From an uncultured Lachnospiraceae bacterium (lineage in GTDB: Bacteria; Bacillota; Clostridia; Lachnospirales; Lachnospiraceae): DNA of 64,000 bases. The position numbers and the translations under genes were made by a program. The stretch lies in contig CANRWO010000009.1 in assembly GCA_947643615.1 (NCBI GenBank), positions 1 through 64,000 on the forward strand, in the 5' to 3' direction. Each line of letters starts with the position of its first letter. Position 1 is the stretch's first letter. This document shows positions 1-10,301 of the stretch, one piece after another. The notes beneath the pieces are model-generated. The model worked only from the letters and a program-made list of their open reading frames with translations, did not search any database and was not told the DNA's origin.

Positions 1-2
1 AG

Positions 3-1055
3 TCCGCGGAGCACTGCAAATGTGTGAGAGAGTTTGCGCGCAGGAACGAGATCACAAATTATTTTGAAGTGGGTGAGATGGGTATCGAGCATGCCCTGCT
101 CCCTGAGAAAGGGTTGACGGTAGCGGGGGACGTGATTATCGGGGCGGATTCCCATACCTGTACATACGGCGCTCTGGGCGCATTTTCCACAGGCGTGGGC
201 AGCACTGATATGGCGGCGGGAATGGCCACCGGCAAGGCATGGTTCAAGGTGCCCTCCGCAATCAAGTTTCATCTGACCGGGAAACCCCGGAAATGGGTCA
301 GCGGCAAGGATGTGATCTTACACATTATAGGCATGATCGGGGTGGACGGCGCACTGTATAAGTCCATGGAGTTTGTGGGGGACGGGATTGCGAACCTGTC
401 CATGGACGACCGCTTTACCATCGCCAACATGGCCATTGAGGCAGGCGGCAAAAACGGGATATTCCCTGTAGACAAGCTGGCAGAGGATTACATGAAAGCG
501 CATTCGGAGAAAGCATATCAGATTTTTGAGGCGGATGAGGATGCGGTGTATGACGAAGAGTATACCATCGACCTTTCCACACTGCGCCCTACGGTGGCGT
601 TCCCCCATTTGCCCGAAAATACACATACCATTGACGAAATTAAGAAAATGGATAAGATTGCCGTGGACCAGGTGGTGATCGGATCCTGTACCAACGGGCG
701 GCTGGACGACCTGCGCACGGCTGCGGAGGTATTAAAGGGCAGGCATGTGGCAAAGGGCATGAGATGCATTGTGATCCCTGCCACACAGGCGATTTATATG
801 CAGGCAATGGAAGAGGGACTGTTAAAGACCTTTATCCAGGCCGGCGCTATTGTCAGCACCCCTACATGCGGGCCCTGCCTGGGAGGCTATATGGGAATCC
901 TGGCAGAGGGAGAGCGCTGCGTCTCCACCACCAACCGTAATTTTGTGGGACGCATGGGACATGTGAAATCCGAGATTTACCTTGCAAGTCCCGCAGTGGC
1001 TGCTGCAAGCGCCGTCACCGGGGAGATTTCCGGCCCGGAGGAGTTGGAAGGATAA
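3..1055 (+). CDS. leuC: 3-isopropylmalate dehydratase large subunit, 5'-truncated by window edge
   Basis: Frame open from base 3 ([16 protein letters not shown]...); aconitase-family motifs [45 protein letters not shown]. Confidence 0.95.
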   Translation, partial: SAEHCKCVREFARRNEITNYFEVGEMGIEHALLPEKGLTVAGDVIIGADSHTCTYGALGAFSTGVGSTDMAAGMATGKAWFKVPSAIKFHLTGKPRKWVSGKDVILHIIGMIGVDGALYKSMEFVGDGIANLSMDDRFTIANMAIEAGGKNGIFPVDKLAEDYMKAHSEKAYQIFEADEDAVYDEEYTIDLSTLRPTVAFPHLPENTHTIDEIKKMDKIAVDQVVIGSCTNGRLDDLRTAAEVLKGRHVAKGMRCIVIPATQAIYMQAMEEGLLKTFIQAGAIVSTPTCGPCLGGYMGILAEGERCVSTTNRNFVGRMGHVKSEIYLASPAVAAASAVTGEISGPEELEG

Positions 1056-1157
1056 TTTTTGCCGGTCATTCGGATTGGCAGGGAAAAGATATCATGTGGT
1101 AAAACAGAAACAGTGCGCAAAGAGAGGCGGCGGAGTGACCTCTTTGGCAGCGCGGAA

Positions 1158-1655
1158 ATGAGGATTGATATGAACGCAAAAGGAACAGTTTTTAAATACG
1201 GAGATAATGTGGACACTGATGTCATTATCCCCGCAAGATACTTAAATTCTTCCGACCCCGGGGAGCTTGCAACCCACTGCATGGAAGATATTGACGCGGA
1301 GTTTATTCAGAAGGTACAGAAGGGCGACATCATTGTGGCGGAAAAGAATTTCGGCTGCGGTTCCTCCAGGGAACATGCCCCCATAGCCATAAAAGCGGCG
1401 GGGGTCAGCTGTGTGATCGCAGAGACCTTTGCCAGGATTTTTTACAGAAATGCCATAAACATCGGACTGCCTATCATCGAGTGCCCTGAAGCCAGCAGAG
1501 GGATTGAGGCAGGTGATGAGGTGGAAGTGAACTTTGACACGGGAGTGATCACCAATGTGACGAAAGGGACTACCTTCAAAGGCCAGGCGTTTCCCGAATT
1601 TATGCAGAAAATCATTGCATCCGGGGGATTAATCAATTATATTAACAGTAAGTAA
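1158..1655 (+). CDS. leuD: 3-isopropylmalate dehydratase small subunit (start at 1158 or 1170)
   Basis: [16 protein letters not shown] and [20 protein letters not shown] motifs; directly after leuC. Confidence 0.95.
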   Translation: MRIDMNAKGTVFKYGDNVDTDVIIPARYLNSSDPGELATHCMEDIDAEFIQKVQKGDIIVAEKNFGCGSSREHAPIAIKAAGVSCVIAETFARIFYRNAINIGLPIIECPEASRGIEAGDEVEVNFDTGVITNVTKGTTFKGQAFPEFMQKIIASGGLINYINSK

Positions 1656-1681
1656 GCGAAAAAGTTTAGCATTCTTTTGTG

Positions 1682-1707
1682 CCCCGCTGTTTACAGCGGG
1701 GTATTTG
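1682..1707 (+). terminator. Rho-independent-like terminator after leuD
   Basis: ccccgctgt-tt-acagcgggg inverted repeat followed by tattt. Confidence 0.6.
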
Positions 1708-1755
1708 TCAATAAAGAGTGGCTGCCAACGGATGTGGAAATGATGTAGGTACATC

Positions 1756-3231
1756 ATGAAAAAGCTTTGTGAAGAAGCACGCGCGGAAATTTGCAGAATG
1801 CAGAAAGGCACGGTTGATCCAATGTCAGAAAGTAATTCAAAAAAATATGAGATAGATATGTGCAACGGCCCCCTTTTAGGGAAGATACTGATTTTTTATA
1901 TTCCGCTGATGCTCTCCGGTGTGCTGCAGCTTTTGTTTAATGCGGCGGATATTGCTGTGGTAGGACGCTTTGCCGGAAATGAGTCCTTGGCGGCGGTAGG
2001 TTCCACAGGGTCGCTGACGAACCTTATCGTCAATCTTTTTATGGGATTGTCAGTGGGGGCAAATGTGCTTGTGGCCAGGTTCTATGGCGCGGGACATAAA
2101 AAAGACTTGAAAGAGACGGTGCAGACTGCCGTGGCAACGGCGGTGATCGGCGGGATCATTTTGGTTTTCGTGGGATTTTTCGCAGCAAAACCTGCCCTTG
2201 CCCTGATGGCCACCCCGGAAAATGTAATTGACCATTCCGTGCTTTATATGCGGATTTATTTTGCCGGGATGCCGTTTATGATGGCGTATAATTTCGGAAG
2301 CGCCGTCCTGCGGGCAGTGGGTGATACCAGAAGGCCCCTTTACTATCTGATGATTGCGGGGGTAGTCAATGTGGTGCTGAACCTGATCTTCGTCATTCTT
2401 TTCAACATGGGAGTGGCAGGAGTGGCCACGGCAACAGTGATATCACAGGCCATTTCTGCAGTGCTTGTGGTTCGGTGCCTGATTCGGACGGATGGTGTCT
2501 ACAGGCTGGAATTAAAGGGACTCAAGATCAGGCCGGATAAGCTGCTCCGAATGATCCAGATCGGAGTCCCCGCAGGACTTCAGGGTTCCCTCTTTTCCAT
2601 TTCCAACGTACTGATCCAGTCCTCGGTGAACAGCTTCGGCTCTATTGCCATGGCAGGCAATACCGCAGGAAGCAATGTGGAAGGGTTTGTCTATACCTCC
2701 ATGAATGCCTTTCATCAGGCAGCGATCAGTTTTGCCGGCCAGAATTACGGTGCAATGAAATACAAGAGAGTGGGAAAAGTGCTGCTCATCTGCGAAGGCC
2801 TGGTGATATTTGTGGGACTGGCGATGGGGAATGCGGCTTATTTTTTTGCCGGCCACATATTAAAGATCTATTCCACAGACCCGGAGGTTATTTCATACGG
2901 AGTTCTGCGGATGAGTTATATTTGTGTGACGTACTTTATATGTGGTATGATGGACGTCATCGTGGGAGTCCTGAGAGGGATGGGGTGTTCCATCATGCCC
3001 ATGCTGGTGTCCCTGACCGGTGCCTGCCTGTTCAGGGTGGTCTGGATCTATACCATATTCCAGCAGGTGAGGACTCTGTCCTGCCTGTACCTTTCCTATC
3101 CCATAAGCTGGGTGTTGACCTTCTGCGTGCATCTGATTTGTTTTGCCGTTGTTTACCGGAAGCTGTTGCGCAGCAGGGACTTAAAAGAAGACGCGCCATT
3201 TTCTGCGGAAGAAATTCAGGAAAATGCTTGA
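1756..3231 (+). CDS. MATE family efflux transporter (start possibly 1822)
   Basis: ~490 aa, about 12 hydrophobic segments; NAADIAVVGRFAGNESLAAVGSTGSL is typical of MATE N-termini. Confidence 0.9.
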   Translation: MKKLCEEARAEICRMQKGTVDPMSESNSKKYEIDMCNGPLLGKILIFYIPLMLSGVLQLLFNAADIAVVGRFAGNESLAAVGSTGSLTNLIVNLFMGLSVGANVLVARFYGAGHKKDLKETVQTAVATAVIGGIILVFVGFFAAKPALALMATPENVIDHSVLYMRIYFAGMPFMMAYNFGSAVLRAVGDTRRPLYYLMIAGVVNVVLNLIFVILFNMGVAGVATATVISQAISAVLVVRCLIRTDGVYRLELKGLKIRPDKLLRMIQIGVPAGLQGSLFSISNVLIQSSVNSFGSIAMAGNTAGSNVEGFVYTSMNAFHQAAISFAGQNYGAMKYKRVGKVLLICEGLVIFVGLAMGNAAYFFAGHILKIYSTDPEVISYGVLRMSYICVTYFICGMMDVIVGVLRGMGCSIMPMLVSLTGACLFRVVWIYTIFQQVRTLSCLYLSYPISWVLTFCVHLICFAVVYRKLLRSRDLKEDAPFSAEEIQENA

Positions 3232-3357
3232 AACATATGTTCGAGCGTGATATAATGCAACATAGTATTGAAAATGCGTAAAGAGCGGTATAGGATGGAA
3301 AGGCATTTTGAAAGAGGAAATTTTGAAAAAAAGAGCATTTTGAAAGAGGTGGGTATT

Positions 3358-3897
3358 ATGAAATATGCAATAGAATTATATTATGATGAAAAAACAGAAG
3401 AGGAACTTTATGGGTTGGCTCAGAAAATTGCCGATGCAAAGATCAGTTCAAAGTTCTTGGAATGGAAGACGAGGCCCCACCTTACCCTGGCCTGTTTCAA
3501 TGATGTGGATGAGGCTTCCTGCATCGAAAAGCTGAAAGAGTTTGCGGCGGACCATAGAAGGATGCCTGCCTATATCGGCTCCGTAGGAATGTTTAACGAC
3601 TCGAAGACCATCTTTGTCTCGCCTGTTATGAACAGCGTTATGTATCAATTCCAAAGAGAGCTGCACGAGAAGCTGAGAGACTTCGATACAAAGGGATGGG
3701 AGTGGTATCGTCCCGACCGCTGGGTGCCGCACTGTACCATAGCGCTTACCGGGGAGGACGAACAGGAAGCTTTTTTCCGGGCAAGTAATTTGGTGCTGCA
3801 TGAATTTAAAAAGACCAGCGGAGAATTTACAGCCATAGGATTGACTAAGATCACATTTCCGGTAGAAGAAATTTTTGTGGCGGAGATGAGCCGATAG
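3358..3897 (+). CDS. 2'-5' RNA ligase family protein
   Basis: Two HxT/S-type motifs (RPHLTLACF, VPHCTIAL) typical of the 2H phosphoesterase/LigT fold; RBS gaggtgggt before ATG 3358. Confidence 0.75.
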   Translation: MKYAIELYYDEKTEEELYGLAQKIADAKISSKFLEWKTRPHLTLACFNDVDEASCIEKLKEFAADHRRMPAYIGSVGMFNDSKTIFVSPVMNSVMYQFQRELHEKLRDFDTKGWEWYRPDRWVPHCTIALTGEDEQEAFFRASNLVLHEFKKTSGEFTAIGLTKITFPVEEIFVAEMSR

Positions 3898-4016
3898 AAC
3901 GGATATCCAAATGGGTTCCGGATGTGGGCCATGATATTGCCGGATTGCCCCGCTGATACGACGGGATATACCCCAAAAGGAATATACAGCATTTTTAAAT
4001 TGAGGGACAGGAATTT

Positions 4017-4628
4017 ATGATAGCATATGTGAACGGAATCATAGATGATATTTCAGAGGATAATGCCGTGGTGGATGTGGGAGGGGTTGGCATAAATGTC
4101 AAGATTTCGGCCGATACGGCATCCAGGCTTCCAGGGATCGGGGAGCCGGTGAAGCTGTATACCTATACCAGTGTCAGGGAAGATGCCTTTGTGCTGTATG
4201 GCTTCCTGGCACGGAATGACTTGGATATTTTTAAGAAATTGATTACGGTAAACGGTATCGGCCCCAAGGGCGGATTGTCCATCCTTTCCGTAATGGGTGC
4301 GGATGACCTGCGTTTTGCCATTATGTCCGGAGACAGCAAGGCTATTTCCCGGGCGCCCGGCATCGGGGCCAAGACAGCCCAGCGCGTGATCCTTGACCTG
4401 AAGGATAAGATCGAGATCGACGACACCATGATCAGTAAGGAGATCAATGTCCATAACAGCGAAAGTCCCATAGCGGCGGACAGCCCCCAGAAGCAGGAGG
4501 CGGTGGCGGCCCTGGTATCCCTTGGATACAGCCAGGCGGAGAGCCTGAAAGCGGTAAATGCCATAGAGGGGATGGAAGAGATGGATTCAGGCGCCGTCTT
4601 GAAGGCGGCCCTTAAGAAAATGTTTTAA
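4017..4628 (+). CDS. ruvA: Holliday junction branch migration protein RuvA
   Basis: MIAYVNGIIDDI..., VNGIGPKGGLSILS and APGIGAKTAQRVILDLKDK helix-hairpin-helix motifs; upstream of ruvB. Confidence 0.95.
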   Translation: MIAYVNGIIDDISEDNAVVDVGGVGINVKISADTASRLPGIGEPVKLYTYTSVREDAFVLYGFLARNDLDIFKKLITVNGIGPKGGLSILSVMGADDLRFAIMSGDSKAISRAPGIGAKTAQRVILDLKDKIEIDDTMISKEINVHNSESPIAADSPQKQEAVAALVSLGYSQAESLKAVNAIEGMEEMDSGAVLKAALKKMF

Positions 4629-4726
4629 AAGATGAACGGCCTCGTACTGCAGGCCGGATGGGTCTGGCACTGTGGACGCCTGCTTAGAGACAGGAAATAT
4701 AATGTTTGACATAAAGGACAACTCAT

Positions 4727-5725
4727 ATGCCCAGAAGAATGATAGAGACGAGCATAACTGAAGAGGATATAAAAATTGAAGGATCCTTAAGGCCCCAGGT
4801 GCTTGATGACTATATCGGTCAATCCAAGGTCAAGGAAAATCTTAAGATATATATTCAGGCGGCGAAGCAGAGGGGTGATGCCCTGGACCATGTGCTTTTT
4901 TACGGCCCTCCCGGTTTGGGCAAGACAACGATTGCCTCCATTATTGCCAATGAAATGGGGGTGCACATTAAAGTTACCAGCGGCCCTGCTATTGAGAAAC
5001 CCGGTGAGATGGCAGCGATTCTCAATAACCTGGAGGAAGGGGATTTGCTGTTTGTGGATGAAATCCATCGGTTAAACAGGCAGGTTGAGGAAGTACTTTA
5101 CCCGGCCATGGAAGATTACTGCATTGACATTATGATCGGAAAGGGGTCCTCTGCCCGCTCCGTAAGGCTGGACCTTCCTAAATTTACCCTGGTGGGAGCC
5201 ACTACAAGGGCAGGTCTTTTGACAGCGCCTCTGCGTGACCGGTTCGGTATGCTTTATCATATGGAATTTTATACGGTGGAAGAACTGCAGCAGATTATCA
5301 TGCATTCTTCCAAAGTGCTTGAGGTTGAAGTGGAACCCAGGGGCGCCATGGAGATGGCCCGCAGGAGCAGGGGCACGCCAAGGCTGGCCAACAGGATTTT
5401 AAAGCGTGTCCGGGATTTTGCCCAGGTAAAATATGACGGCATTATTACAGAGGATGTGGCCAAGACGGCTTTGGACCTGATGGATGTGGATAAGCTGGGG
5501 TTGGACCATATTGACAGGAATATCCTGCTTACCATGATTGAGAAATTCGAGGGAGGCCCTGTGGGGCTTGATACGTTGGCTGCAGCCATCGGTGAGGATG
5601 CAGGAACCATTGAGGACGTTTATGAACCTTACCTGATCAAGAACGGGTTCCTGAACCGAACCCCTAGAGGTAGGGTGGTGACCCATCTTGCATATCAACA
5701 TCTTGGGTTTGATTCGCCGAAATAG
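4727..5725 (+). CDS. ruvB: Holliday junction branch migration helicase RuvB
   Basis: [22 protein letters not shown] Walker [42 protein letters not shown]. Confidence 0.98.
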   Translation: MPRRMIETSITEEDIKIEGSLRPQVLDDYIGQSKVKENLKIYIQAAKQRGDALDHVLFYGPPGLGKTTIASIIANEMGVHIKVTSGPAIEKPGEMAAILNNLEEGDLLFVDEIHRLNRQVEEVLYPAMEDYCIDIMIGKGSSARSVRLDLPKFTLVGATTRAGLLTAPLRDRFGMLYHMEFYTVEELQQIIMHSSKVLEVEVEPRGAMEMARRSRGTPRLANRILKRVRDFAQVKYDGIITEDVAKTALDLMDVDKLGLDHIDRNILLTMIEKFEGGPVGLDTLAAAIGEDAGTIEDVYEPYLIKNGFLNRTPRGRVVTHLAYQHLGFDSPK

Positions 5726-5829
5726 TTTAAACAAGGTTAAAGTTTTGCTTGCCTGCCACACTGTTATGATATATAATAACCTTATGGTGGTTTTTTACCA
5801 GGGCGAAAAAGCGGCAAGAGGTGTGATAA

Positions 5830-6231
5830 ATGTCTTCCAAAACAGATACAGAAGTGATAATCGGCGGCAAAGTTTTTACGCTGAGCGGATACGAGAGCGA
5901 GGAGTACCTGCAAAAGGTAGCGTCATATATCAATAATAAAATAAATGAATACAACAAGGTAGAAAGCTTTCGCAGACGCCCCATGGATACACAGAGCGTC
6001 CTGCTTCAGCTGAATATTGCGGATGACTATTTCAAGGCAAAAAAGCAGATTTCTGTTCTTGAGGAAGAATTACAGACTAAGGAAAAAGAGCTGTACGACC
6101 TGAAGCATGAATTGATATCGGCCCAGATCAAGCTGGAGAGTTCGGAAGAACGGGTAAAGGCTCTTCTGCAGGAAGCCGATGATAACGGTAAGAAAATCGT
6201 CAAATTGGAAACAGAGCTGAAGAAAAAGTGA
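5830..6231 (+). CDS. zapA: Cell division protein ZapA
   Basis: N-terminal TEVIIGGKVFTLSGYESEEYLQKVASYINNKI plus C-terminal coiled coil. Confidence 0.8.
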   Translation: MSSKTDTEVIIGGKVFTLSGYESEEYLQKVASYINNKINEYNKVESFRRRPMDTQSVLLQLNIADDYFKAKKQISVLEEELQTKEKELYDLKHELISAQIKLESSEERVKALLQEADDNGKKIVKLETELKKK

Positions 6232-6319
6232 TACTGGCTGTCCGTGACCCGGGCAGCTTTTCCATTCCTGCGGTTTGTGCAGCTGCAGGGAAGCTTGTTT
6301 GTATGTAGAGAGGTATTTT

Positions 6320-8752
6320 ATGGTTAGTCAAGGGCGGGTAGAGCTTCTGGCTCCTGCCGGCAATGCCGAAGGTTTTTATGGTGCTGTCCATGCCGGGGCG
6401 GATGCGGTCTATCTGGGAGGAGACCGTTTTGGCGCCAGGGCATATGCTGAAAATTTTACAACACAGGAGTTAGTCGAATGTATCCGTTATGGGCATCTCC
6501 TCGGCAAAAGAGTGTATCTTACAGTGAATACTCTTTTAAAGGAAGAAGAGCTTGAGGAGCTTTCTGATTACCTTTATCCTTTTTATGAAGAAGGTTTGGA
6601 TGCTGTCATTGTACAGGATATGGGTGTCTTGGGGTTTATCCGAAAACATTTTCCATTATTGGAACTGCATGCCAGCACACAAATGACGATCTGCAGCCAT
6701 TACGGGGCAGGTTTATTAAAGGAGGCCGGCGTTTCACGGATCGTACCGGCCAGGGAGCTTAGCCTTCAGGAGCTTTCTGAGATCAGGGACAGGGTTTCTG
6801 TTGAGTTGGAGGCTTTTATTCATGGAGCCATGTGTTATTGCTATTCCGGGCAGTGCTTATTCAGCAGTATTTTGGGCGGAAGGAGCGGTAACAGGGGGCG
6901 CTGCGCCCAACCCTGCAGGCTTCCCTATCAGGTCGGCACGGATGAGGGGCAGAGCGGGGACTGCTATCCCTTAAGCCTGAAGGATATGTGTACGATCAGG
7001 CACATTCCCCGGCTGATAGGAGCAGGGATTGATTCCTTTAAAATTGAAGGCCGCATGAAGCGGCCGGAATATGCGGCAGGCGTCACCGCCGTTTACCGAA
7101 AATATATTGACAGGTATTATGAACTCAGGGAACAGTATGGGGAAGAACAGGCGGCAGAGCGTTATCAAGTGTCAAAGGAAGACCTGGGGCATCTCTCCTC
7201 CCTGTATATCCGCAGTGGGATACAGGACGGCTATTATTTTAAACAGAATGGCCGGGATATGGTGACAATGGAGAACCCTGCATACAATGGGAATGATGAA
7301 AGGCTTTTGGAGGAAATAAAGAACCGGTACCTGACGGGGCGTTTGAAGCTGCCTGTCACGGTAACAGGCTCGTTTGTGGCAGGTATGCCGGCCACTGTGG
7401 TCCTGCAGGCCGGGGGCCTGTCTGCCACCGCACAGGGGGATCCGGTGCAGAGGGCACAGAAACAGCCTGTAACAGAGGAAAATATAAAAAAACAGTTGGG
7501 AAAGATGGGGGACAGTGCGTTTATACCGGAGGAAATGATGCTGGAGGTAGGAACGGATATTTTTTATCCTCTGAAGCAGATGAATGAGTTGCGTCGGGAG
7601 GCCGTCGCAAAGCTGGAACAGCTTATCCTGGAAAAAAACGGTTACGGCGCCAAATCTCAGGCCCAAACCGAATTCCAAGCTAAAGCCGAAACTCAAGTTA
7701 AAGCCGAAACTCAGGCCAAAGCCGAACTTCAAGTCAAAGCCGAAACTCAGGCCAAAGCCGAACTTCAAGTCAAAGCCGAACTTCAGGTTAAACCTGAACC
7801 TCAGGCCGAAAGTGAATACCAGGACAGCGCTGTGTCCCAGGGCACAGGCGATTATCAGAGTATAGCTGTATCCGTGAAGGAAGGATCCCGGACCCCGGAA
7901 GGAGTGATCAGGGAATCGGATCCCCCGGGGATCGTGGCCAGTGTCAGGACTTTTGGGCAATTGCAGGGACTGGCCGGCTATTTTGCGGAGCGTCCGGAAA
8001 AGCGCCTGAAACGGCTGTATATTGACGGAGACTTACTGCCGGAGCGGACAGATAATATCCTTTCCCTTTGCGAGGGACTGCGGGAAGATTCCCAGATATA
8101 TATAGCGTTGCCTTATATTCTGCGGCAAAAGGACGATACCTATCTCAGAATGATATCCGGGGTTATGGAGAAACATTCTTTTTTCAGCGGCGTATTGGCA
8201 CGTTCCTTGGACGGCTTGGCTTATGCTTTAAAAAACGGGTATCCAAACAGGCTGGATGCCAATGTGTACTGCTGGAACAGTATGGCTTTGGATGAGATGC
8301 AGGCTGTGACGGCAGGCTTTTGCCTTCCCCTGGAGTTAAAGGCGGCGGAACAGAAAAAGCTGTTGCGGAAAGCCGAGGGCATATCCGGCGGAGGGAAATT
8401 TGAAAAGATAGTGTACGGCAGGATTCCCATGATGGTGACGGCCAACTGTCTGCTGAAAACAACCGGAGGCTGCCGGCCGGAAAGCCAAAAGCAAGTTTTC
8501 CTCAGGGACAGATACCAGAAAGAATTCCCGGTTGTCAGGATCTGCCGACATTGCATGAATATTATCTATAACAGCGTGCCCCTCTCCCTGCATCAGCTTG
8601 CGGGGGAATGGCGGGAGAAGGCAGAAATACGGCTGGATTTTACGGTTGAACCCGGCGGGGAGGTCACAAAAATATTGGAGGCTTTTCTGGAAAATGGGCA
8701 GCGCCCATACGGCGAATATACCACAGGGCACGAAAAGCGCGGTGTAAAATAA
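6320..8752 (+). CDS. U32 family peptidase with internal repeat insertion
   Basis: VELLAPAGNAEGFYGAVHAGADAVYLGG; SGQCLFSSILGGRSGNRGRCAQPCRLPY; SLKDMCTIRHIPRLIGAGIDSFKIEGRMK. Confidence 0.95.
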   Translation: MVSQGRVELLAPAGNAEGFYGAVHAGADAVYLGGDRFGARAYAENFTTQELVECIRYGHLLGKRVYLTVNTLLKEEELEELSDYLYPFYEEGLDAVIVQDMGVLGFIRKHFPLLELHASTQMTICSHYGAGLLKEAGVSRIVPARELSLQELSEIRDRVSVELEAFIHGAMCYCYSGQCLFSSILGGRSGNRGRCAQPCRLPYQVGTDEGQSGDCYPLSLKDMCTIRHIPRLIGAGIDSFKIEGRMKRPEYAAGVTAVYRKYIDRYYELREQYGEEQAAERYQVSKEDLGHLSSLYIRSGIQDGYYFKQNGRDMVTMENPAYNGNDERLLEEIKNRYLTGRLKLPVTVTGSFVAGMPATVVLQAGGLSATAQGDPVQRAQKQPVTEENIKKQLGKMGDSAFIPEEMMLEVGTDIFYPLKQMNELRREAVAKLEQLILEKNGYGAKSQAQTEFQAKAETQVKAETQAKAELQVKAETQAKAELQVKAELQVKPEPQAESEYQDSAVSQGTGDYQSIAVSVKEGSRTPEGVIRESDPPGIVASVRTFGQLQGLAGYFAERPEKRLKRLYIDGDLLPERTDNILSLCEGLREDSQIYIALPYILRQKDDTYLRMISGVMEKHSFFSGVLARSLDGLAYALKNGYPNRLDANVYCWNSMALDEMQAVTAGFCLPLELKAAEQKKLLRKAEGISGGGKFEKIVYGRIPMMVTANCLLKTTGGCRPESQKQVFLRDRYQKEFPVVRICRHCMNIIYNSVPLSLHQLAGEWREKAEIRLDFTVEPGGEVTKILEAFLENGQRPYGEYTTGHEKRGVK
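7657..7812 (+). repeat. 18-bp intragenic tandem repeat encoding (K/Q)AE(T/L)Q(A/V)-type hexapeptides
   Basis: Read directly: aaagccgaaactcaggcc / aaagccgaacttcaagtc units, about 8-9 copies. Confidence 0.9.
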
Positions 8753-8753
8753 T

Positions 8754-10301
8754 GTGAAAAAGGCCGGAAGGGAAATAGAAATGCAGGAGTATGTGACAGA
8801 ATTATCAAAATATTTTATAAATATTTGCATGGTCATTTATACATTGTTGTGTTTTCTGGTATTCGCGGGTGAAAGAGTGAATGCAAGGATCATCCATGTG
8901 ACACAGACTATTCTGATCTTTGCGGTTCAGCTGCTGTGCTTTGCGGATCTGACGTTAGTCAGTGAGGATATGCAGTATTTATTTTTCTATGTCTTTGTAC
9001 AGGTATTTTTGATTGCAGTCATGGTGATCGTGCCGATGATCTATGAAAATGTGAACCGCCTTTTGATGAACAACATGTGTATGTTGGCGGGAACAGGGCT
9101 TTGTATGATTTCCAGGCTGTCCTTTAACAAAGCAGTCAAGCAGTACATCATAATATTGGTGTCCCTGATCATTGCTCTGTTTATTCCCTACCTGCTGTCA
9201 AGGATCCGTTTCCTGAAGAAGCTCACATGGGTGTATGCCGCTGTGGGGATCGGCGCCTTAAGCCTGGTGCTGGTAATGGGAGAGGTAACATACGGCTCCA
9301 AGATTTCATTCAGCATTCGGGGGATCAGCTTCCAACCCTCCGAATTTGTAAAGATCCTCTTTATTTTCTTTCTGGCAGGCGCGCTCTGGGAAAAATACAG
9401 CTTTGCGCGGGTGGCGGTAACGGCGGTGATAGCAGGCCTGCATGTAATAGTGCTGGTGGTGTCCACAGATCTCGGAAGTGCATTGATCTTTTTTGTGGGA
9501 TATGTTTTTGTGGTATTTGCCGCTACCAGGAATTATCTGTATCTTCTCTGCGGGGCGGTTGGAGGGAGCGGCGCCGCCTATGTGGCATATCAACTATTCA
9601 GCCACGTTAAGACCAGGGTGCTTGCATGGAGGGATCCATGGACTTATATTGACAATCAGGGGTATCAGATCACCCAGTCCCTGTTTGCCATAGGCAGCGG
9701 AAGCTGGTTTGGCATGGGGCTGCTGCAGGGGGATCCGAAGAGAATCCCAAAAGTGGATGCGGATTTTATTTTTTCTTCGGTGTGTGAGGAGCTTGGAGTT
9801 ATTTTCGGCATCTGCCTGGTTTTGATCATGGTAAGCTGCTTTACCATGATGATGTATGTCGCGGCACAGATCCGTGACCGGTTTTACCAGACCATCGTTT
9901 ACGGAATCGGCATCATGTACATTTTCCAGATTTTCCTTACCGTTGGAGGCGGTATCAAGCTGATTCCCCTGACCGGGGTAACGCTTCCGTTTATCAGCTA
10001 TGGCGGAAGTTCCGTCATGACAACTATGATCATGTTTTTTATTATACAGGGCATATATATTCGGCTGCAGCAGGAAGGAGGCGGGCACAATGGCGGAAGA
10101 AAAGCAAACCACGCGCCCAAGACAGCAGGGGCGTCAGTCAGGTCAAACCGGGCAGACAGGCCGGGAACACCAGCCGGGCCAAACCGGGCAGACAGGCCGG
10201 GTACGCCAGCCGGGTCAAACCAGGCAGGCCGGGCAGCGGCAAAAGGGGCAGATGCTGCCGGAGGATCGGCAGGGACGGCAAAACAGGCAGGCCCCGTCTA
10301 A
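8754..10301 (+). CDS. SEDS family (FtsW/RodA/SpoVE) peptidoglycan polymerase with repeat-rich C-terminal tail
   Basis: Multi-TM; STDLGSALIFF, VDADFIFSSVCEELGVIFGICL, GVTLPFISYGGSSVMTTM; GTG start. Confidence 0.9.
   Translation: MKKAGREIEMQEYVTELSKYFINICMVIYTLLCFLVFAGERVNARIIHVTQTILIFAVQLLCFADLTLVSEDMQYLFFYVFVQVFLIAVMVIVPMIYENVNRLLMNNMCMLAGTGLCMISRLSFNKAVKQYIIILVSLIIALFIPYLLSRIRFLKKLTWVYAAVGIGALSLVLVMGEVTYGSKISFSIRGISFQPSEFVKILFIFFLAGALWEKYSFARVAVTAVIAGLHVIVLVVSTDLGSALIFFVGYVFVVFAATRNYLYLLCGAVGGSGAAYVAYQLFSHVKTRVLAWRDPWTYIDNQGYQITQSLFAIGSGSWFGMGLLQGDPKRIPKVDADFIFSSVCEELGVIFGICLVLIMVSCFTMMMYVAAQIRDRFYQTIVYGIGIMYIFQIFLTVGGGIKLIPLTGVTLPFISYGGSSVMTTMIMFFIIQGIYIRLQQEGGGHNGGRKANHAPKTAGASVRSNRADRPGTPAGPNRADRPGTPAGSNQAGRAAAKGADAAGGSAGTAKQAGPV

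Noticed and set aside
3301-3357. In-frame N-terminal extension of the 2'-5' RNA ligase gene with repeated gcattttgaaagagg
   Set aside because: A good RBS and ATG at 3358 begin the conserved domain; the upstream repeat is probably leader DNA.
7172-7960. 262-aa antisense ORF with LKFGFGLSFGFDLKFGF repeats
   Set aside because: Antisense reading of the U32 peptidase tandem repeat; no independent RBS or conserved domain.
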